A stretch of 64,000 bases of DNA, taken from the NCBI GenBank assembly GCA_018697195.1, contig CM031858.1, positions 91,421,120 through 91,485,119 of the forward strand. The letters run 5' to 3'. Source of the DNA: Certhia americana (taxonomy: Eukaryota; Chordata; Aves; Passeriformes; Certhiidae). Below the pieces are notes generated by a model. It had not been told where the DNA came from and searched no databases. It saw nothing but the letters and a program-made list of their open reading frames with translations. Position 1 is the first letter of the stretch, and every line of letters starts with the position of its first letter. This document shows, piece after piece, positions 17,216 to 31,127 of this stretch. The translations under genes and the position numbers were made by a program.

Positions 17216-18196
17216 AATTTGTTTACATTTCTTCTGCTTTTCAGCAGAGTAAAACAGGCAATAGGAATGTGGTCTTAAAAATTTTTAATTGCTTAATTTT
17301 ATCTGAGGCAACATCAGTCAGAAGTTAGTGGTGCATATGTGTTCATGAGTCTGCAGAGCTCACCAAGAGAGTCCATTTCAGGGAAAATGGTCTTTGGAGT
17401 TTCCAATAGCTGAAACTAGGAACCTACTGGAACATGCTTTGTTGAGCACTGTACTTGGTCTGGAATATGGCTGGATAAGGAAAAGAGTGTTTGAATAAGA
17501 GTGTTTCAGTGGTGCACAGAGGCGCATCTCCTTGCAGCAAGAGCATGGAGAAGGTTGGAGGGAACTGGTCAGATTCTGCCCCACGTTAGAATAAGCTGTC
17601 TTGGATATCAATTAACATCTAAACATGTTGAAGTAAAAAAACTAAGGTTGTCATGCATGTCAGAAACTGGTTCAAGGAGGAAATACCTGCACAATTACAT
17701 CAACAAGGTGTAAAAGCTCAACTTTTTGGTGTTCTTTGTAATTGCTGAAAAAGCTTTCCATGATGTGGTACAAATAATTCAGAATTTCTAAATAAAAACT
17801 AACCATACGACATGACAATACTAGTATCTAGTTACTGGCACAGTATGAATTTTGCTTTCTTTTTACAATGAATTTGACTGAAAGTTTCAGTAAAAGAATT
17901 TGTTATTCCTTTGTATCCACAGTAGGACTGGATTTTTGATTAAGCTTTCAGACCCCAACACAGTAGCAGCTATGAACCAGACTCTGCAGGGACTCAGTTA
18001 TATTTGTCCTGTGTTATTCCATGTAGGGTATCTATCAGTAGGCTTCAAATTGAATATTGCTATGTAGTTCCTTTTTGGTTTGTTGTGTTTTGTTTCTTTT
18101 TTTCCTTATCCTTTTTTTGTGTTCTGTTTAGTTTTGTAGCCAGTTATGGTGAAATTGATAGATTTCATTAGCATTGCTTCCTCTCCAACAAAAAAT

Positions 18197-18216
18197 AAAC
18201 AAACAAACAAACAAAC
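18197..18216 (+). repeat. (AAAC)5 microsatellite
   Basis: Five AAAC units, the complement-strand equivalent of the nearby (TTTG)5 repeat one kilobase upstream. Confidence 0.9.
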
Positions 18217-20856
18217 CCCAACAAAATCAAACCTAAAAAACCTAAGATTGAAAGAAAGCTCTTTTTTTACTAGTTTCAGAGACACCAGCAAAATCTCACA
18301 GGCATCCCTTTAAGTGAGGGAATGAATCAAAACCTCAATAGCCACATTCAGCTATGTTTACCTCCTTTATTGTTTTAGGTATAATAGTTTTCAAAGAAAT
18401 CACTGTATGATTGTTCACTGTATTTAGTACTTGTCTGAGGTACTTGGTAAAATATTTCTCTTTATCATTGGTCGGCCAAGTGCTAATGGCAAGGCACAGC
18501 CCAAATCTGGTAATTGTGAGGATTACGTTTCCTGTACCTGTAATTCACAAAAATATTTTATTGAGAGAGATATGGAGAGAAGAAAGTCTATAACAACTAC
18601 ACTTTCTTAGGGCATAATTACAGCACGCAATGCTCAAGCCTTTCCAGACAGCATCAAGAAAAAGCATTCTAAAGGATTATTAGTTATTTTGCATTGTAGT
18701 GTTCAGAAAGTTGAAGCTGGAGGAGCAGATTGACTCTTAACAGAGATGCTTTTAACTTTTTATTCTTCAGTCTAATAAATTGCTGTCATTTGTGACCTAA
18801 TTTAAAACTTTCACTGGAATATGAGTTTTAAGTCTTGGAGTGCTAAATCTAATTTAATTTCTTTTCCGGAATATGTATTTTGATAAAAAATTTTAACAGT
18901 TTATTTTTTAAAAAAATATTCCAAACATGAAAAAGACATTCCTTTATTAAAGAGTATCTGTGCCAAATATAAAGTGAGTTTTGGAAAAAAAAAAGAAGAA
19001 ATAAAAGGGAGCACTAATTCTTATCAATATTCAAAAACTTATCCAATAATAAACTATGTTGTTATTTATTAGGTAAGAGGAGATAGACAAGCAGCTGCAG
19101 ACAAGAATCTAAAACTGGAAAATCTATTAAGTAGAAGCATCTTTCTCTATGCTTTCTGTGAATAGGATATCAGAAACACTGTCAAGTCATAAATAATAAA
19201 TCCCTTTACCCAGTTTTCATTTTCTTTGAAATTATTTATAGAAAACAACACCATTGAGTGGGGAGAGGGTTGTGGAATTTTTTTAACAATTTAAAAAAGA
19301 CTTGAGATGAAGATTTCTGGTTCCTGATTATACGGAATATCATTCTTTCAACTTTCTGTTCTTTTTTATTTTTTTAAATTTTTAAAAAATTTTCTAGGAG
19401 ACAGCATTTAGAAAAGAGATAAGGCTATTGCCCAGAGACTTGACATGACAAATCCTATTTTTATGTATCAGAAACTCAGTACAAAGTGTTATTTATTCTA
19501 ATTCTGCTGTCAGAAATCTATTGGAAGGGTAATTATGGATATTCCTTAAATATTCCTGAGGGTTCTGCTCTCTTTCTGGATTTTTTTTTTCTTAGTAAAT
19601 TGATTCCTTCTGTTATTTTGCCTTCGTACTTATCAAACTTATAGGACTTATAATCATATTGATTACCATATAAATTCTTGTGTATTCTGAATACAGAGCA
19701 AAGGAAACATAAATTTGGTGTTCTATCAGAAGAGAGTAATACAGCTATCTGCTGCAATTTTAAAAGAGATACTGTTTTACTGATGGAAAGGGATTTTGTG
19801 ATGAGAAATGCAAAACAAAAGAATTGCAGGGATCTTCCTACAGTTTTGTTGATCTGAATATCCTAATTCTGTAGTCAGATTCACTGGTGTTGGCCATTTT
19901 CCAATTGAGTAAGGCATTTTGTGGTTAGAATGGCACAATGACTAGCTTTTGGGACAGGAGTGCTTTTGATTTGAAACTAGCTTGGCTTTCATGGTGTGCA
20001 TTTTTCTAATTTCCTTAGTTATCAGAGCACTTGATTAGTTATAAATGAAAAAGTTGCTAAAATAAAAAATAAATGATTTTAAACTTTTTTTTCTTCTTTT
20101 CTTAATCCAGATAGAGACATTTGTATAAACTGAATGCAACACTACCCTTGTGATTTATAAAGTGCCAGGTCCTGTTTCCTCGCTAAATATATTCCTCTTC
20201 TCAAATAGTGCACATTCTTTCTGATTACTTAAGTGTCAGAAAATGAAGGCAAGAAAAGAAGTATTTACACATTTTTTTTGACACAGATGTCTGAGGAGTT
20301 CCCTGATGTAGTTGATAGAGGCACTGGAAGTAATTTATATTTGCAGGACCTACTGAGGTCTGTGTTGAACTGTTACTGCTTTGAATCAGTACAGAGTGAT
20401 AAAGTTCTGGGAAAAAATATATGTCTGGGAGATGTATATTTCAAATACGTGCATTTCAATTCTATAGCATTTTACAGCATTTGATCTATAACATGTTCAT
20501 CATGTATGTGCAAAAGATAAAGAGATTTTCCACAGAGTCAGAATTATTCTCCTAAAGCAAGATTTTTTTGTCTAAGGGATAATTTAAAAACAAAAAAGAA
20601 GAAAAATCAAACTTTATTTTGTGCAGTGCTACCATAAAATTGTTTGCAGGCTTAATAATTAGTGAAGAATTAGTGCTGTCTTCTCAGGTTACCAAATCAT
20701 ATTTAGTGTATACCAAATAAAAATCCATCTAGAGAATAGATTTTTTTTTTTCCCCTTTTCTCTTTCTAGAGACTATGATGACTACACAGCAACTTACAAT
20801 TACAGCAATATTTATATTTCTTAGGAAAAAAAATGTTGGTTATACTTGGAAAGATG

Positions 20857-21150
20857 TTATAGAATGGTTTAGGTTGGAAGGGACCTTAAAGTCCCATCTA
20901 GTTCCCAGCTCTCTCAGAGCCCCATCCAACCTGGCCTTAAACACTTTCAGGGATGGGGTATCCTCAATTTCTTTGGGCAACTTGTTCCAGTCCCTCAGCA
21001 CCTTCACAGTAAAAAAATTTCTTCCTAATATCTAATCTAAATCTGCCCTCTTTCAGTTGGAATCCATTTACCCTTATCCCATCACTATATCCTCTTGTAA
21101 ATAGTCACTCTGCAGTTTTCTTGTTTGTTCCCTTTAGGCACTGGCACACT
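20857..21150 (-). mobile_element. CR1 LINE 3' fragment
   Basis: On the plus strand it starts TTATAGAATGGTTTAGG, then GGAAGGGACCTTAAAG. It continues through the usual reverse-complement CR1 order: CCATCCAACCTGGCCTTAAA, CACTTTCAGGGATGGGG, CTTGTTCCAG, TTTCTTCCTAATATC, CCCTTATCCCATCAC, and CCCTTTAGGCACTGG. It is the best-preserved CR1 copy in the window and is 5'-truncated. A short open frame across it is a by-product. Confidence 0.93.
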
Positions 21151-23521
21151 GCCGCACTAAATACCACAATTGTTCTCAGGATATTAGAAGTTTGTATTGG
21201 TTCCATGGGGGAGCCAAGTAGTGGGAAAAATACACTGCATGTCAGAGCTAATTTTAAATTCCTTTTTTATTCAAAAAATGACACTATTTTTTAAAAAAGT
21301 TTTCCTGTAATTTTCTATTTGCTTCACTTTTGTCACTGATGTGAAGTCATGAATGTTACCATTCTCACTGATTTATGCCTGAACTGTTGCAGCGAGGTAT
21401 TCTGCTTCTTGCGTTTATTGCTATTATCTGTTACTATAAATCAAGTTTCAAAATTGTTAATTTATTTCTCATCCTTATGACCTTCTATTATTTCTGTGTA
21501 ATGGAAAAAGAATTGCAGTGACAGAGTGAGAAAATTAAATACAGTGTTGTCTTTTCCTTTTATGTCAGCCAGAGACAAGCACAGTAGGATAAAATTCCAT
21601 CATAGTAGCTGCTGCACAATTGAAACCACAGCCATGAAATAGCTTTCAAGTCTGTTCCTGGCATCCTGCATTTGAATCTAGTCATATTTCATAACTGGAA
21701 AAATGTTTATTTTTTTTAAGTTTGCTTTGTATTTTGATGCTGATTATTTCTGAAGATTTATCTTAGCAGCTTGTCTCCAATTTCCAGGCTTCAATAGCCA
21801 CTGTGCTGTGCAGGAATCTCAGAAATACAGGACGTGTTAGCAATGGAATAGGAATGGGGAGAAAGTATTTATTTCATGTCATCCTGGAAAAATAACATAC
21901 CCAAGATGTTTAAATTAAAAAATGTGTCGGTCTTTGGCAGAGAATCAGATAAAATTAGCATGGACTTCAGCAGGATGAATTTATGCTTAATATGGGAGTC
22001 TAAAAAACATTTCTGTAAGTAGCATTGATCAGTGCAGCTAATTTTGCATGAACGGTTCTGAATTAGACCTCAAGTATTATTTATACCTGCAGTTAAATAT
22101 TCTTTCTGGCATGGCTGAGGTAGGGTGAATAGTAAAAGTATTGGGGGGAGGACAGAAATTTCAATCAATTTCTTGTTAATATAGAATAGAGCTTTAAAAG
22201 GACATTTACTTTTATAAAAGGGGGGGGACAGAGCTTTAGTGTGCAGTGGAATACTTAACGCTATGAAGACATCTGTTACTGAGAAATGCTTTTGAATGTT
22301 CAGTCAAATTTGACTTAATTTTAAGCATTGGAAAATTTTTTTGTTGGACATTAACCATAATTGGGTGATTTGAAGGAGTACAACAAGCTAGCAAAACACA
22401 GTCAGGAAAATCTATAAATGTATGCACACATCTGCACATGCTCACAACCCCACCACCTCTTGGCAAATCTCAGGTTTTTTCTACACCTGACCCCATGTTT
22501 TGAATTTAATGCCTTTCTTTGCCTTTTCATTTTTCAGAACTTCATTCCTGTTTGGGCATTTCTTGCACAGAACAAAAAAGAAAAATACTTGGGATGTAGC
22601 TGTGTGCAAGACCCCCTACAGAGCTTTTTGGTTTTCTTGAGTTTTGTATCTCCATTTACCTGATAAAAGATAAATATTGTGAATCTCTTACTTCATTGCT
22701 CCCTTCTGACTTCCAGTAAATTATTCAACTCCCATGAGCAAGCAAGAGCAGTACAGTGGGTCGGTGAACTAATTTGCTCTCCATGTGGCCAGTTCATGTA
22801 GAAGACTCCTCAAAATAGAGAGCTGCTAAACTAAGCCATCAGCAAGTTTGCATAAGGTCATAAACAATGTTTGCTCATTAGGAAAATTCATTGCAAATGT
22901 TTTCATCTGCCAACACTGTAAAACTGCATACAAAAGGAAATAGTAACTTTTAGAAATGAGATCTGAAATTAACTGTGACATTTCAAAGATTAGCCCTCAA
23001 GCTAATCAGCAGTTGACGATTTAATAGTTGTAGTAGGTGTCAAATAAAAAAGGCTTTAGTCTGAAGTTGTAGAACACTTACTGCAGCATCTGTCATTTTA
23101 ATAGCTGGATATTTGATGAAAATAAATGAACAACATGCATTTATAGAAAAGCTAGGGGAAGATTTTCTGGCTGATATCTCTCAGCTTCCTCTACTTTGTA
23201 TTTAATTTTGTCTGTATCTAGACAGTGTTTAACATAATGCTTAATATGCCTAGAAGCTGCTTTGTTTCTACTTTTGTACAAAGAATGGAAGTTCCTACAA
23301 ATAATAAAGAGACAAAGCTCAAAGGAAGGTGATTGCACTGTCTGAGTGGTGGTGCAGGTTTTTACTTCACAGGGTCGTTCTCTTCAAGAATCTAAAGAAA
23401 GCAAGCGCGTTTCAGTAGTACCACAACCTTGGGGTTTTTTCCTGAAGTGTGATTTGGGTTTTAGCTGCATGTTTCTAATCAACCTTTGGTTAATATTGTG
23501 GGATTTCTTTTTTTTCTTTTG

Positions 23522-23540
23522 TTTTTTTTTTTTTTTTTTT
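23522..23540 (+). repeat. T19 homopolymer within a long pyrimidine tract
   Basis: The run is followed by CTGTTTTCCTAG, which makes a strong splice-acceptor-like site ending at 23552 inside the 34 kb intron. Confidence 0.9.
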
Positions 23541-26500
23541 CTGTTTTCCTAGAACTTGAAGGATGAAATGGCTAAAGAAAAAAAGTTAAAGTTATGAAAG
23601 CTCTGTCCTGCTCCAGATCAGCAGTTAAGCTGGGAGAGGGCATTATGGTTTTAAAGCAACTTTTCAAGACAGTTTTTTCCTTTGAAAGTTGGGTTTGTCT
23701 GAAATTGTTACAGAGGGCTCTTTGAAAATAGCAAGATACTGAAAGAGTGGGCAGTGTGTATGTGTTGGACAGGCAACATGGAACTACAGGTTCTGGTGTC
23801 TGTTGGATAAGCAGGACATTGTTTTTCCTGATGATTAGGTGGCCTTTTGTCTTCTGCATAGTCAGAAGTACTGCTAGGTAGATTCCTTTGCCAACTCTTC
23901 ACCATCTATCAGAAAGAGAAGGAAAAATGTTATGTACCTTCTATCACTGCTGCATTAAAGCCCTGTGCCCTGCTTCAACAAGTTTGGGCTTTTTTATATG
24001 AGATAGGAGGTGTTGTGTGCCTGCTGATGAAGGGTGATAGGATAAAATTCTACAGACACTTATGGAGAAGAGTCCTGCTTGCAACAAATGTACCATTGAA
24101 ATACCACCTCCTAAAATTATAGAAAACCTGGAGTAGCTCCATCCACCTGTACTATGACTTCAAACCATGTCAGTATCTTGTGATCAGTGGCAGATGACAC
24201 ATCAGCGTGGATCTCTGGTGATGATCCCTTGTCAGCAAGAAAATGTCAGCACCTCTCTTCATCATATACGAGTCCATAAAGACAGGGTTTGCAATATACA
24301 GTGTAAGAACTACTTTGACAGAGTCTCTCCTGCAATTATTCTCCAAAATGGAAATGTGGTGAAAGGCACATGGTATTGACAATGTTGCAAATTTTTAAAT
24401 TTCTGTTTGAAATTTCTCCATTTCTGCCACTCATTGGCAGGTACAACCCTCCTAGGAAGGATTGAAACATTGCTGTAGAGGGAGGTGCAGAAGGAAAGTG
24501 GAGTGTGATGGAGGAGGGAAGGTCTGAAGTGCTTTAGCTGCACTGGGACCTGTTGCAGTTCTTTGTAGCTGTTGTAGCACATAGTGTGTCAGTCAGTACA
24601 GCAGCCTAGCAAACAACTGTCTTGAGAGCTATGATTACATAGTGCAGATTAAAATTATTTCAAGTCCTTGTCTGTAAAGGACGGCTGCTCCTTCCCCAAG
24701 GGAGAAATAACTTGAGTGCAGAGGAAACAGATCAGGGTCTGTGTTCTGGGTGGAGAGGCCCTGGAGAGGAATTACGTCCATAACTATGGCCTTAACCCAC
24801 ATGTTATTTAAGGACAATGATTCTGGAAAGGAAGACTGCAGGTAATGTGTATTTAAGAGAATATAACAGGTAGGAAAAAGATTTCCTGGAAGGCTATTTT
24901 CTTATCTGCATCAGTGAACAGTTCTGAGTTTCCAGTCTCCAATGTCTCTTGTTCTAGTTCTGATTTGCTTAGTAGTGCTTAGAGTTTAATGAACATCTTC
25001 TTACCTGACTGTGCATTTCCTGAAGCTGACTTTACTGTATTTGTTGAAGAGCAGATCAGTAACAGAATATGTCAATTACACAGAAAAATGTCCAGATAAT
25101 GCAGATGTGCATGAACCACGTGTTTAGTAGCTGGGCCACATAAGAGCTTGTTGGTGTTGAAGAGCCAGCGAGGCTCTTTTATGGTTACCTGGCAGATAGC
25201 GTGTGACTCACAGGTGCAGGCTGGTACAGGCACAGCTGAACCATACTTCCAGGTGTGTATTTGCAGATGATGCAATGAAGCCTAGGGAAAAAAAACAAAA
25301 CAAAAAAACCAACCCTATGAATTCTGGGCATTCCAGAGCTACAGTGTTTTCCAGTGGTATACTTATTCCTGCATTCGGTGTCCCTAAGAGAAGGAAAAAA
25401 GAGGTATGGCAAATTTAGGGATGCTACCGTTTCTGTCTGATATGTCTCCAGTTGAAACTACAAGCAAAGACAGCTTACATGGATATTTCCAAGCCCTCAG
25501 CTGCCCAGTGGTTTGGGGATGAAAACCACCAAACAGAGTCTTGAAGTGCAGCATATTCTCTCACTGGGCACTGTGGTTATAACAGCAAGATTAGGTATCC
25601 TGCATCAGCCTCTGTCTGTAAACTCTTTCCTCAGAGCTACATCTGATTTATATCCCTTCCCTCCTAGAAGAGAGTACTAGAGAAGTACCTGGCTTAGCTT
25701 AATATTTGGGATGTGAATGCTCTTCTGTCATGATTCTAGAGTTAAAAAACACTATTATTTTGGAGTTAACATATTTTAGAAATAGTATAAAACTGAATTT
25801 CTGAATGCTTGAGGGAAATGCAGTTCTTGTTTTATATTCCACTAGAACAGATGTTAGCCCTGCTGCCTTGGGATTGTTCCAGCTCTGGTAATTCTGTTCT
25901 GTGTACCTAAAACCCTCAGTGAGGCTTCAGATGGATGAAGAAGTTATTATTTACTAGCTTTTCACCAGGACTCCTCTGGGACAATAAATCCATAAAGATG
26001 CAGAATTTTACTATTATTGTTCTCCCTTCTCTAAGTAGACTTTCATTTTATTATTATTTCCACTGTACAGTAAAAATATAGTAAGATTTTTCTAGTTTGA
26101 TCCTGTTCTTGTTTCAATCAGGGACAGATCTCCTTTAGCTTTATTTTGAGCAGGAGGTGGTTCTGACCTAGCAAAGTGCTCTAATAAACAATTCGCAAAT
26201 ATAATTCAAAACCTTACTCTAAAATCCTTTTTGCTCACAGAAAATGTAGGAGAAACTTCTTTTGAGATGCTGTCTGGAATTAGTGGAGATACTTTAAGAG
26301 TGCTGATCAGGTGTATTGCTTCAAGTTAGTAGTGAATGATTAGGCTCAAGAGCTTGTTCAAGCTGTTTGCAGAATGTGTCTAGTGTACTGTATGGAATTA
26401 CATGACTCAGATGTCAAATAACTGCAAGTGATTAAAATAATGGGGTGGAGTATAGCAATTTAAAAATAATATCTAGTGATGACTATAAGAGCCTGTGACT

Positions 26501-29500
26501 TTTAAGTGTGTATCATGTAAATCAAAGAAATGCTGAATATTTTGGTGATCAGTTGTGCTCATGGTATATATTCTTTTGGCTCAACAGTACAATTCTTTAC
26601 TGGGTATCAGATGGCTGGGAAAATGAAACATGGAAATAAGATAAATGAGAAACCTTTAGGAATACAAATAATATTCTGAAGGCTGAAGCAGTATGAAGAA
26701 TATTCATAAGCTAGTTTGTCGAAATCTCAAGAATATGTTTTCTATTGTTTTTTGAAGAGTTGTCATCATACTACTCTAAAATCTCAACATTTGCTTTTCT
26801 TGAGTGTTTAAAGAATGAGTAACACTCATAAATGATAAATAAGTTTCTAAATGTGCTTAGATCTGAAAGCAGGTTTATTTTGTAAGTAAATTCTGAAGTA
26901 TAAAATTAGTTCTAACCTGCTCATATTTATCCTTTACAGCACTGTTTTGGTACTCTGAGAAAACAAATAAAATATATACATTTTCTATGACAGTTTTGGT
27001 ATCACATTTACAAAGATATGTTGATTTAGGTTAATTGTACTTCTCTCCATTGTAGAATAGTTGCTTGGCAAACTTTAATTTATGTTCTCCTTTCCTTTAG
27101 GTTACCCTATCACTGGGCAATTTTAAAAAGTCTTTTTTGTCTTCGGTGAAAGTGACCCACTTGATGTTACAAGAATTAGAATTTAGCATGATGGGAATTT
27201 TGGTGTGCACCTAAAAGCAAAATTTTCCCTTGGGGAATATTTTGCCGTGTTACATTTTTACTTTATGGCTGGGAAAAAGCCCTTAACTTTTAAAACTGTA
27301 TTTATTTTAATTCTCTATTCATACTGAAGCACTTCTGAGTTTTTAGCTTCACCAATTAACATATTCTCCACTGTTGTTAATCTTTACAGCAGCTCTAGGC
27401 AAAAATATTCCTTAACTTGAGTGTAGAATTCTGCTGAGTGTGGATCCACCTGCAGCACTGTTAAGAGTGGTGTTATTAGCTGACTTAGCCTGGAAATGCT
27501 CTGAGGTTGTCAGGTCTGATGTTCAGTGGATTATATTTTCATACATCACCGCTTGTCTTTTCTGGCAGTCATGATTTCTGTGATGAACTAGTTTTCTTCC
27601 TTGGAGAGGTGCTCCAGTTGCAAATAGGATTCTTGGAGCCTGCAAGCATTTTAACGAAACAACAGGAAAGTTGGAGTATTATAATGGCATTTATTGCAGA
27701 TAAATGCACAGTACATTTTCAAATAGTTCTCTAGTATTTTTGAGTCAGCTTTTAGAACTTCTGTATTTGCCACCTTCTGCTCTTCTCCCCACCATCTTCT
27801 CAAAGGTTGTTTTCTCAGCTGCTGATGCTACTGGGGATGAGTTTGGAGTTTTCTAGCCTTTGCTAGAGCCACGTAAAGACAGTTATATTTTACAGTTTCA
27901 TAAAGCAAAAGAGATCTTGCACTTCAGTAGAGTATATGGCATGTTAGGATTTCCGCTTTGCAGTTCTTCGCATAAACATTTGGAAGGTGAAGAAGCAGAA
28001 AGTGCAGCAGGGCCCTTGATGGAGACTCTTCAGTACAGGACAACGTGGTCCACTTGGGCTGCATCCAGGTTTCAGTCCTGCCATGACAAAGCAGGCCAAG
28101 ACCAAAGGCAGCACTTGGAAAACTAAAGTAGGCTGTCTTTTTGGGGGTTTTTTTGTTTGTTTTGTTTTTTTTCCCCCAATCACCTCATATGAACAATTTG
28201 TAGATATTTCTATTTTACACATTTTAGAAAAATAATCCTAGGATTCTGATTTCTGCATTACCACCCACTTTATATCTGGTCCATAGTGACAGCTGAGGTT
28301 GCTGGCATATGAATCCAAAGCACTGGACAGGAATCTAGATTCTTCTCTCATTTTTTTATGAACAGTTTTAATCAAGCCTAGGACCTGCTGTGCTTCACTT
28401 GTTGAATCTTTCTGTGTGACAGTAATTTTTCCAGTTTTGTAATTCATATTGACCTCAAATGCACCAAAATTTATAATCAAGCCTCCTGCCAACCAGTGTT
28501 AGAAGTCAGATTATTCTTTTAGAACATGGTCTATAAAGAAGTTCACACATCACTCTACTGTTGTTACTTTTAACAGCATCTATATTTTTATATATCAGCC
28601 TCTAACATCTAGCTAAAGCTTCATTAAAGCTTATTGTCTCTCCTAAAAAAATCTTTCTGCCCTTCATCCAAGGACTTCTTGAACTGCTTTGACATTAAAT
28701 CATCTGTAGATGGCCAAGACAAGCAGAGCTGTACCCAGCTCTCTCACTTATGTGTCATCAAACCTTTTTGGCTGAGTGACCCTTCATCCTGAGCATAACA
28801 CTGCCGACTGTGTAATGCCACTTATTTAGTATCAGTAGGTGTTATAACAGGTAACTAGATGGAAACAACCAAACTCTAACTAGAACAAGATAATTTGACT
28901 ACAAAGAGTGAACTCACCATCAAACAATATCATAGATTGTGTAAACAAAGCTGTCCAGGGATGACGCTTCGTTGCCACTGCAGAGTACGCTCTACATGTT
29001 GCTTGGTGACATGGAAAATTTTGAGTGTGACTGTAATACTGAAAAACTGAAGAACTTTCAAGACTAACTCAACACAAATCAGGAGATTATTGAAAATTAT
29101 TTGAGGGAAGAGTGGTTCCATAATAGTGTACTTAAATATCAAGATGGCTTTCTGTCTATGATGGATTGACATAGGGGGGTTTTTTTCTGCATAAATTAGC
29201 TGTATAAGAGCCAAGAATTTAACTGGAAGTCTTTGAAAAATAAAGGTATTATTTTATAGTTTCTAAATTCTACACTTTTTCTACCTCATAAATTGTCCCT
29301 CAAAAACTTCTGGTGAAATTCTTATGCCTGTGCAATTTCAGTTCTGCCTCATTCATCCTGGCTGCTGAATTAGACAGTGGTTCAATTGTTTTTGACCATG
29401 TAATTAAGAGGATGTTGTGCATAAGCAGTCATCATTGTGAATGCTGCAGAATAGGCAGAGCTAAAGGCCACACTTGGAGACTGTAAAGAATATTGTCCCA

Positions 29501-31110
29501 GAGTGAGAGTCAGCAGCAGCAGAAGACAGGGTCCTGCTCCATGCAGCAAAGGAAATAACTTGTTGATTTTTTTGTGGAGTCTCAAGCACTGAAGGTCTTC
29601 CCTCAGGTGGCTTCCTTGTCCTGCATGCTACTGCTTGACCTGCTTTCTGATACAACTGTGATGTTGCTGCATTTGCCTGGTGACTACTCGGCATGGTGGG
29701 GCTAACAGCTTCACCATGTTTGTGTTGAGCTGCTTTGGTTAAAATGTTCTTCAGGAGTTACAATGGGGAGAGGAAGTTTCAGTGGTCAGAAGTGCATGTC
29801 TCAGCTGAATGTGAATTCTGAGACAGAGGTAAACTTCTGTAGCCTGGAGGTTTGTGTTCTGCTGAACTCAGATGTTTTCTGCAGACCAGAGAAGCATGTG
29901 AACAAGTCCAAAAGAGACTGCAATAACATTTTCTGTTTGGTATTCGTAACGCTAAGTTTTCTAACATCGTGGTCAAATCTCATAAATTTTATTGTTGGTT
30001 CTTTCGTTATGAATGACACTGAAGACTGGCATTTGAGACACAAAATATCTAGCTTGTCACTTAATTTCCTTTTTTTTAAATTAAAATCTTTTCTTGGTGT
30101 CAGGCTACAAAATTTCTTCTCCGTTATGACAGTTTCGTTGAAATAGGAGCAAGGCAAACGTATAAGAAAAGCAATTATGACACCACAAAATTTGATCAGG
30201 GATTAAAAGTATAAATTGCCTGAGGTAAGAACACATAGATCAGTTAAATTGCATTTAGAAATAAATCAGTCAAGCTACACATACAGCTGAGGGATAATTG
30301 TTTGCTGGTCCCTTTGGATGAGTGCACAACAAACCGACGCAGCATTAAACACCAGGGTCACACACTGATTGCAGTGAGCAGATCTCAGCAGCATCACAAA
30401 TGCTTTTCAAGAACCTTTTCATTGTAAATTCTGGAACTGTTAATTGATTCATGATTTTTTGGTGTGATTTTAAAGTTAACAGTTTTAATGAGTTTTATCC
30501 TATAGCCTACTCTTTAAAAGCAAAGAAATTTGGATCTCTCTGTGTCTAGATGGTGTTTTCTGCTAATTTCCATTTTGAAGATGCAAGTTCTATTATAGAG
30601 GTCAAAGAGCCACAATTAATATTCTAGAAAAGATTCAGTGTTCAGCTTTCAGCCTAATGTTCCAGACCTATGCATGTTGGTGTAAAGTTTTCCCGCTTGC
30701 AGAAAGCAAAGGGAAAGCACATGGGAAGAAAGACATCCTTTTGCCTAACAGTGTATGGTGAAGCAAGCTTTCTCTCTGAGTCTCTTTTCCATAGCACAGC
30801 TGTTAAGTCCCAAGTGATGCAGCAGGGGCCATTTCCCCAATTTGAGTCAACCCTTAGCCTGTGGGAGAGGGGAAGAGATCCTGCTCCAGAGCACTTCTAA
30901 AATGCATCCCAGCTGCTCCTGGGCTATGGAAGAAGCTGTGACAGAGGGAACAGAAATCCCTGTAGATCTGGTTCAGAAAACATTTGGATAAGTAGCTGTT
31001 ATGAATCATGAATATTAAGCGTACTTTCCCTTAAAACTGAAGTAGTGGCATCTGACTCATTGGGCACATAAATTTCTGTAGCTATTCCTGCAAATAGCAT
31101 GTGCATGGAC

Positions 31111-31127
31111 GGAAGGAAGGAAGGAAA
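31111..31127 (+). repeat. (GGAA)4 microsatellite
   Basis: Four GGAA units. GGAA arrays can bind ETS-family factors, but this one is short. Confidence 0.85.

Noticed and set aside
29763..30157. Overlapping open frames of 118-127 codons on both strands
   Set aside because: Neither product is recognisable, both strands are equally open, and the composition matches the AT-rich intron. Probably chance.
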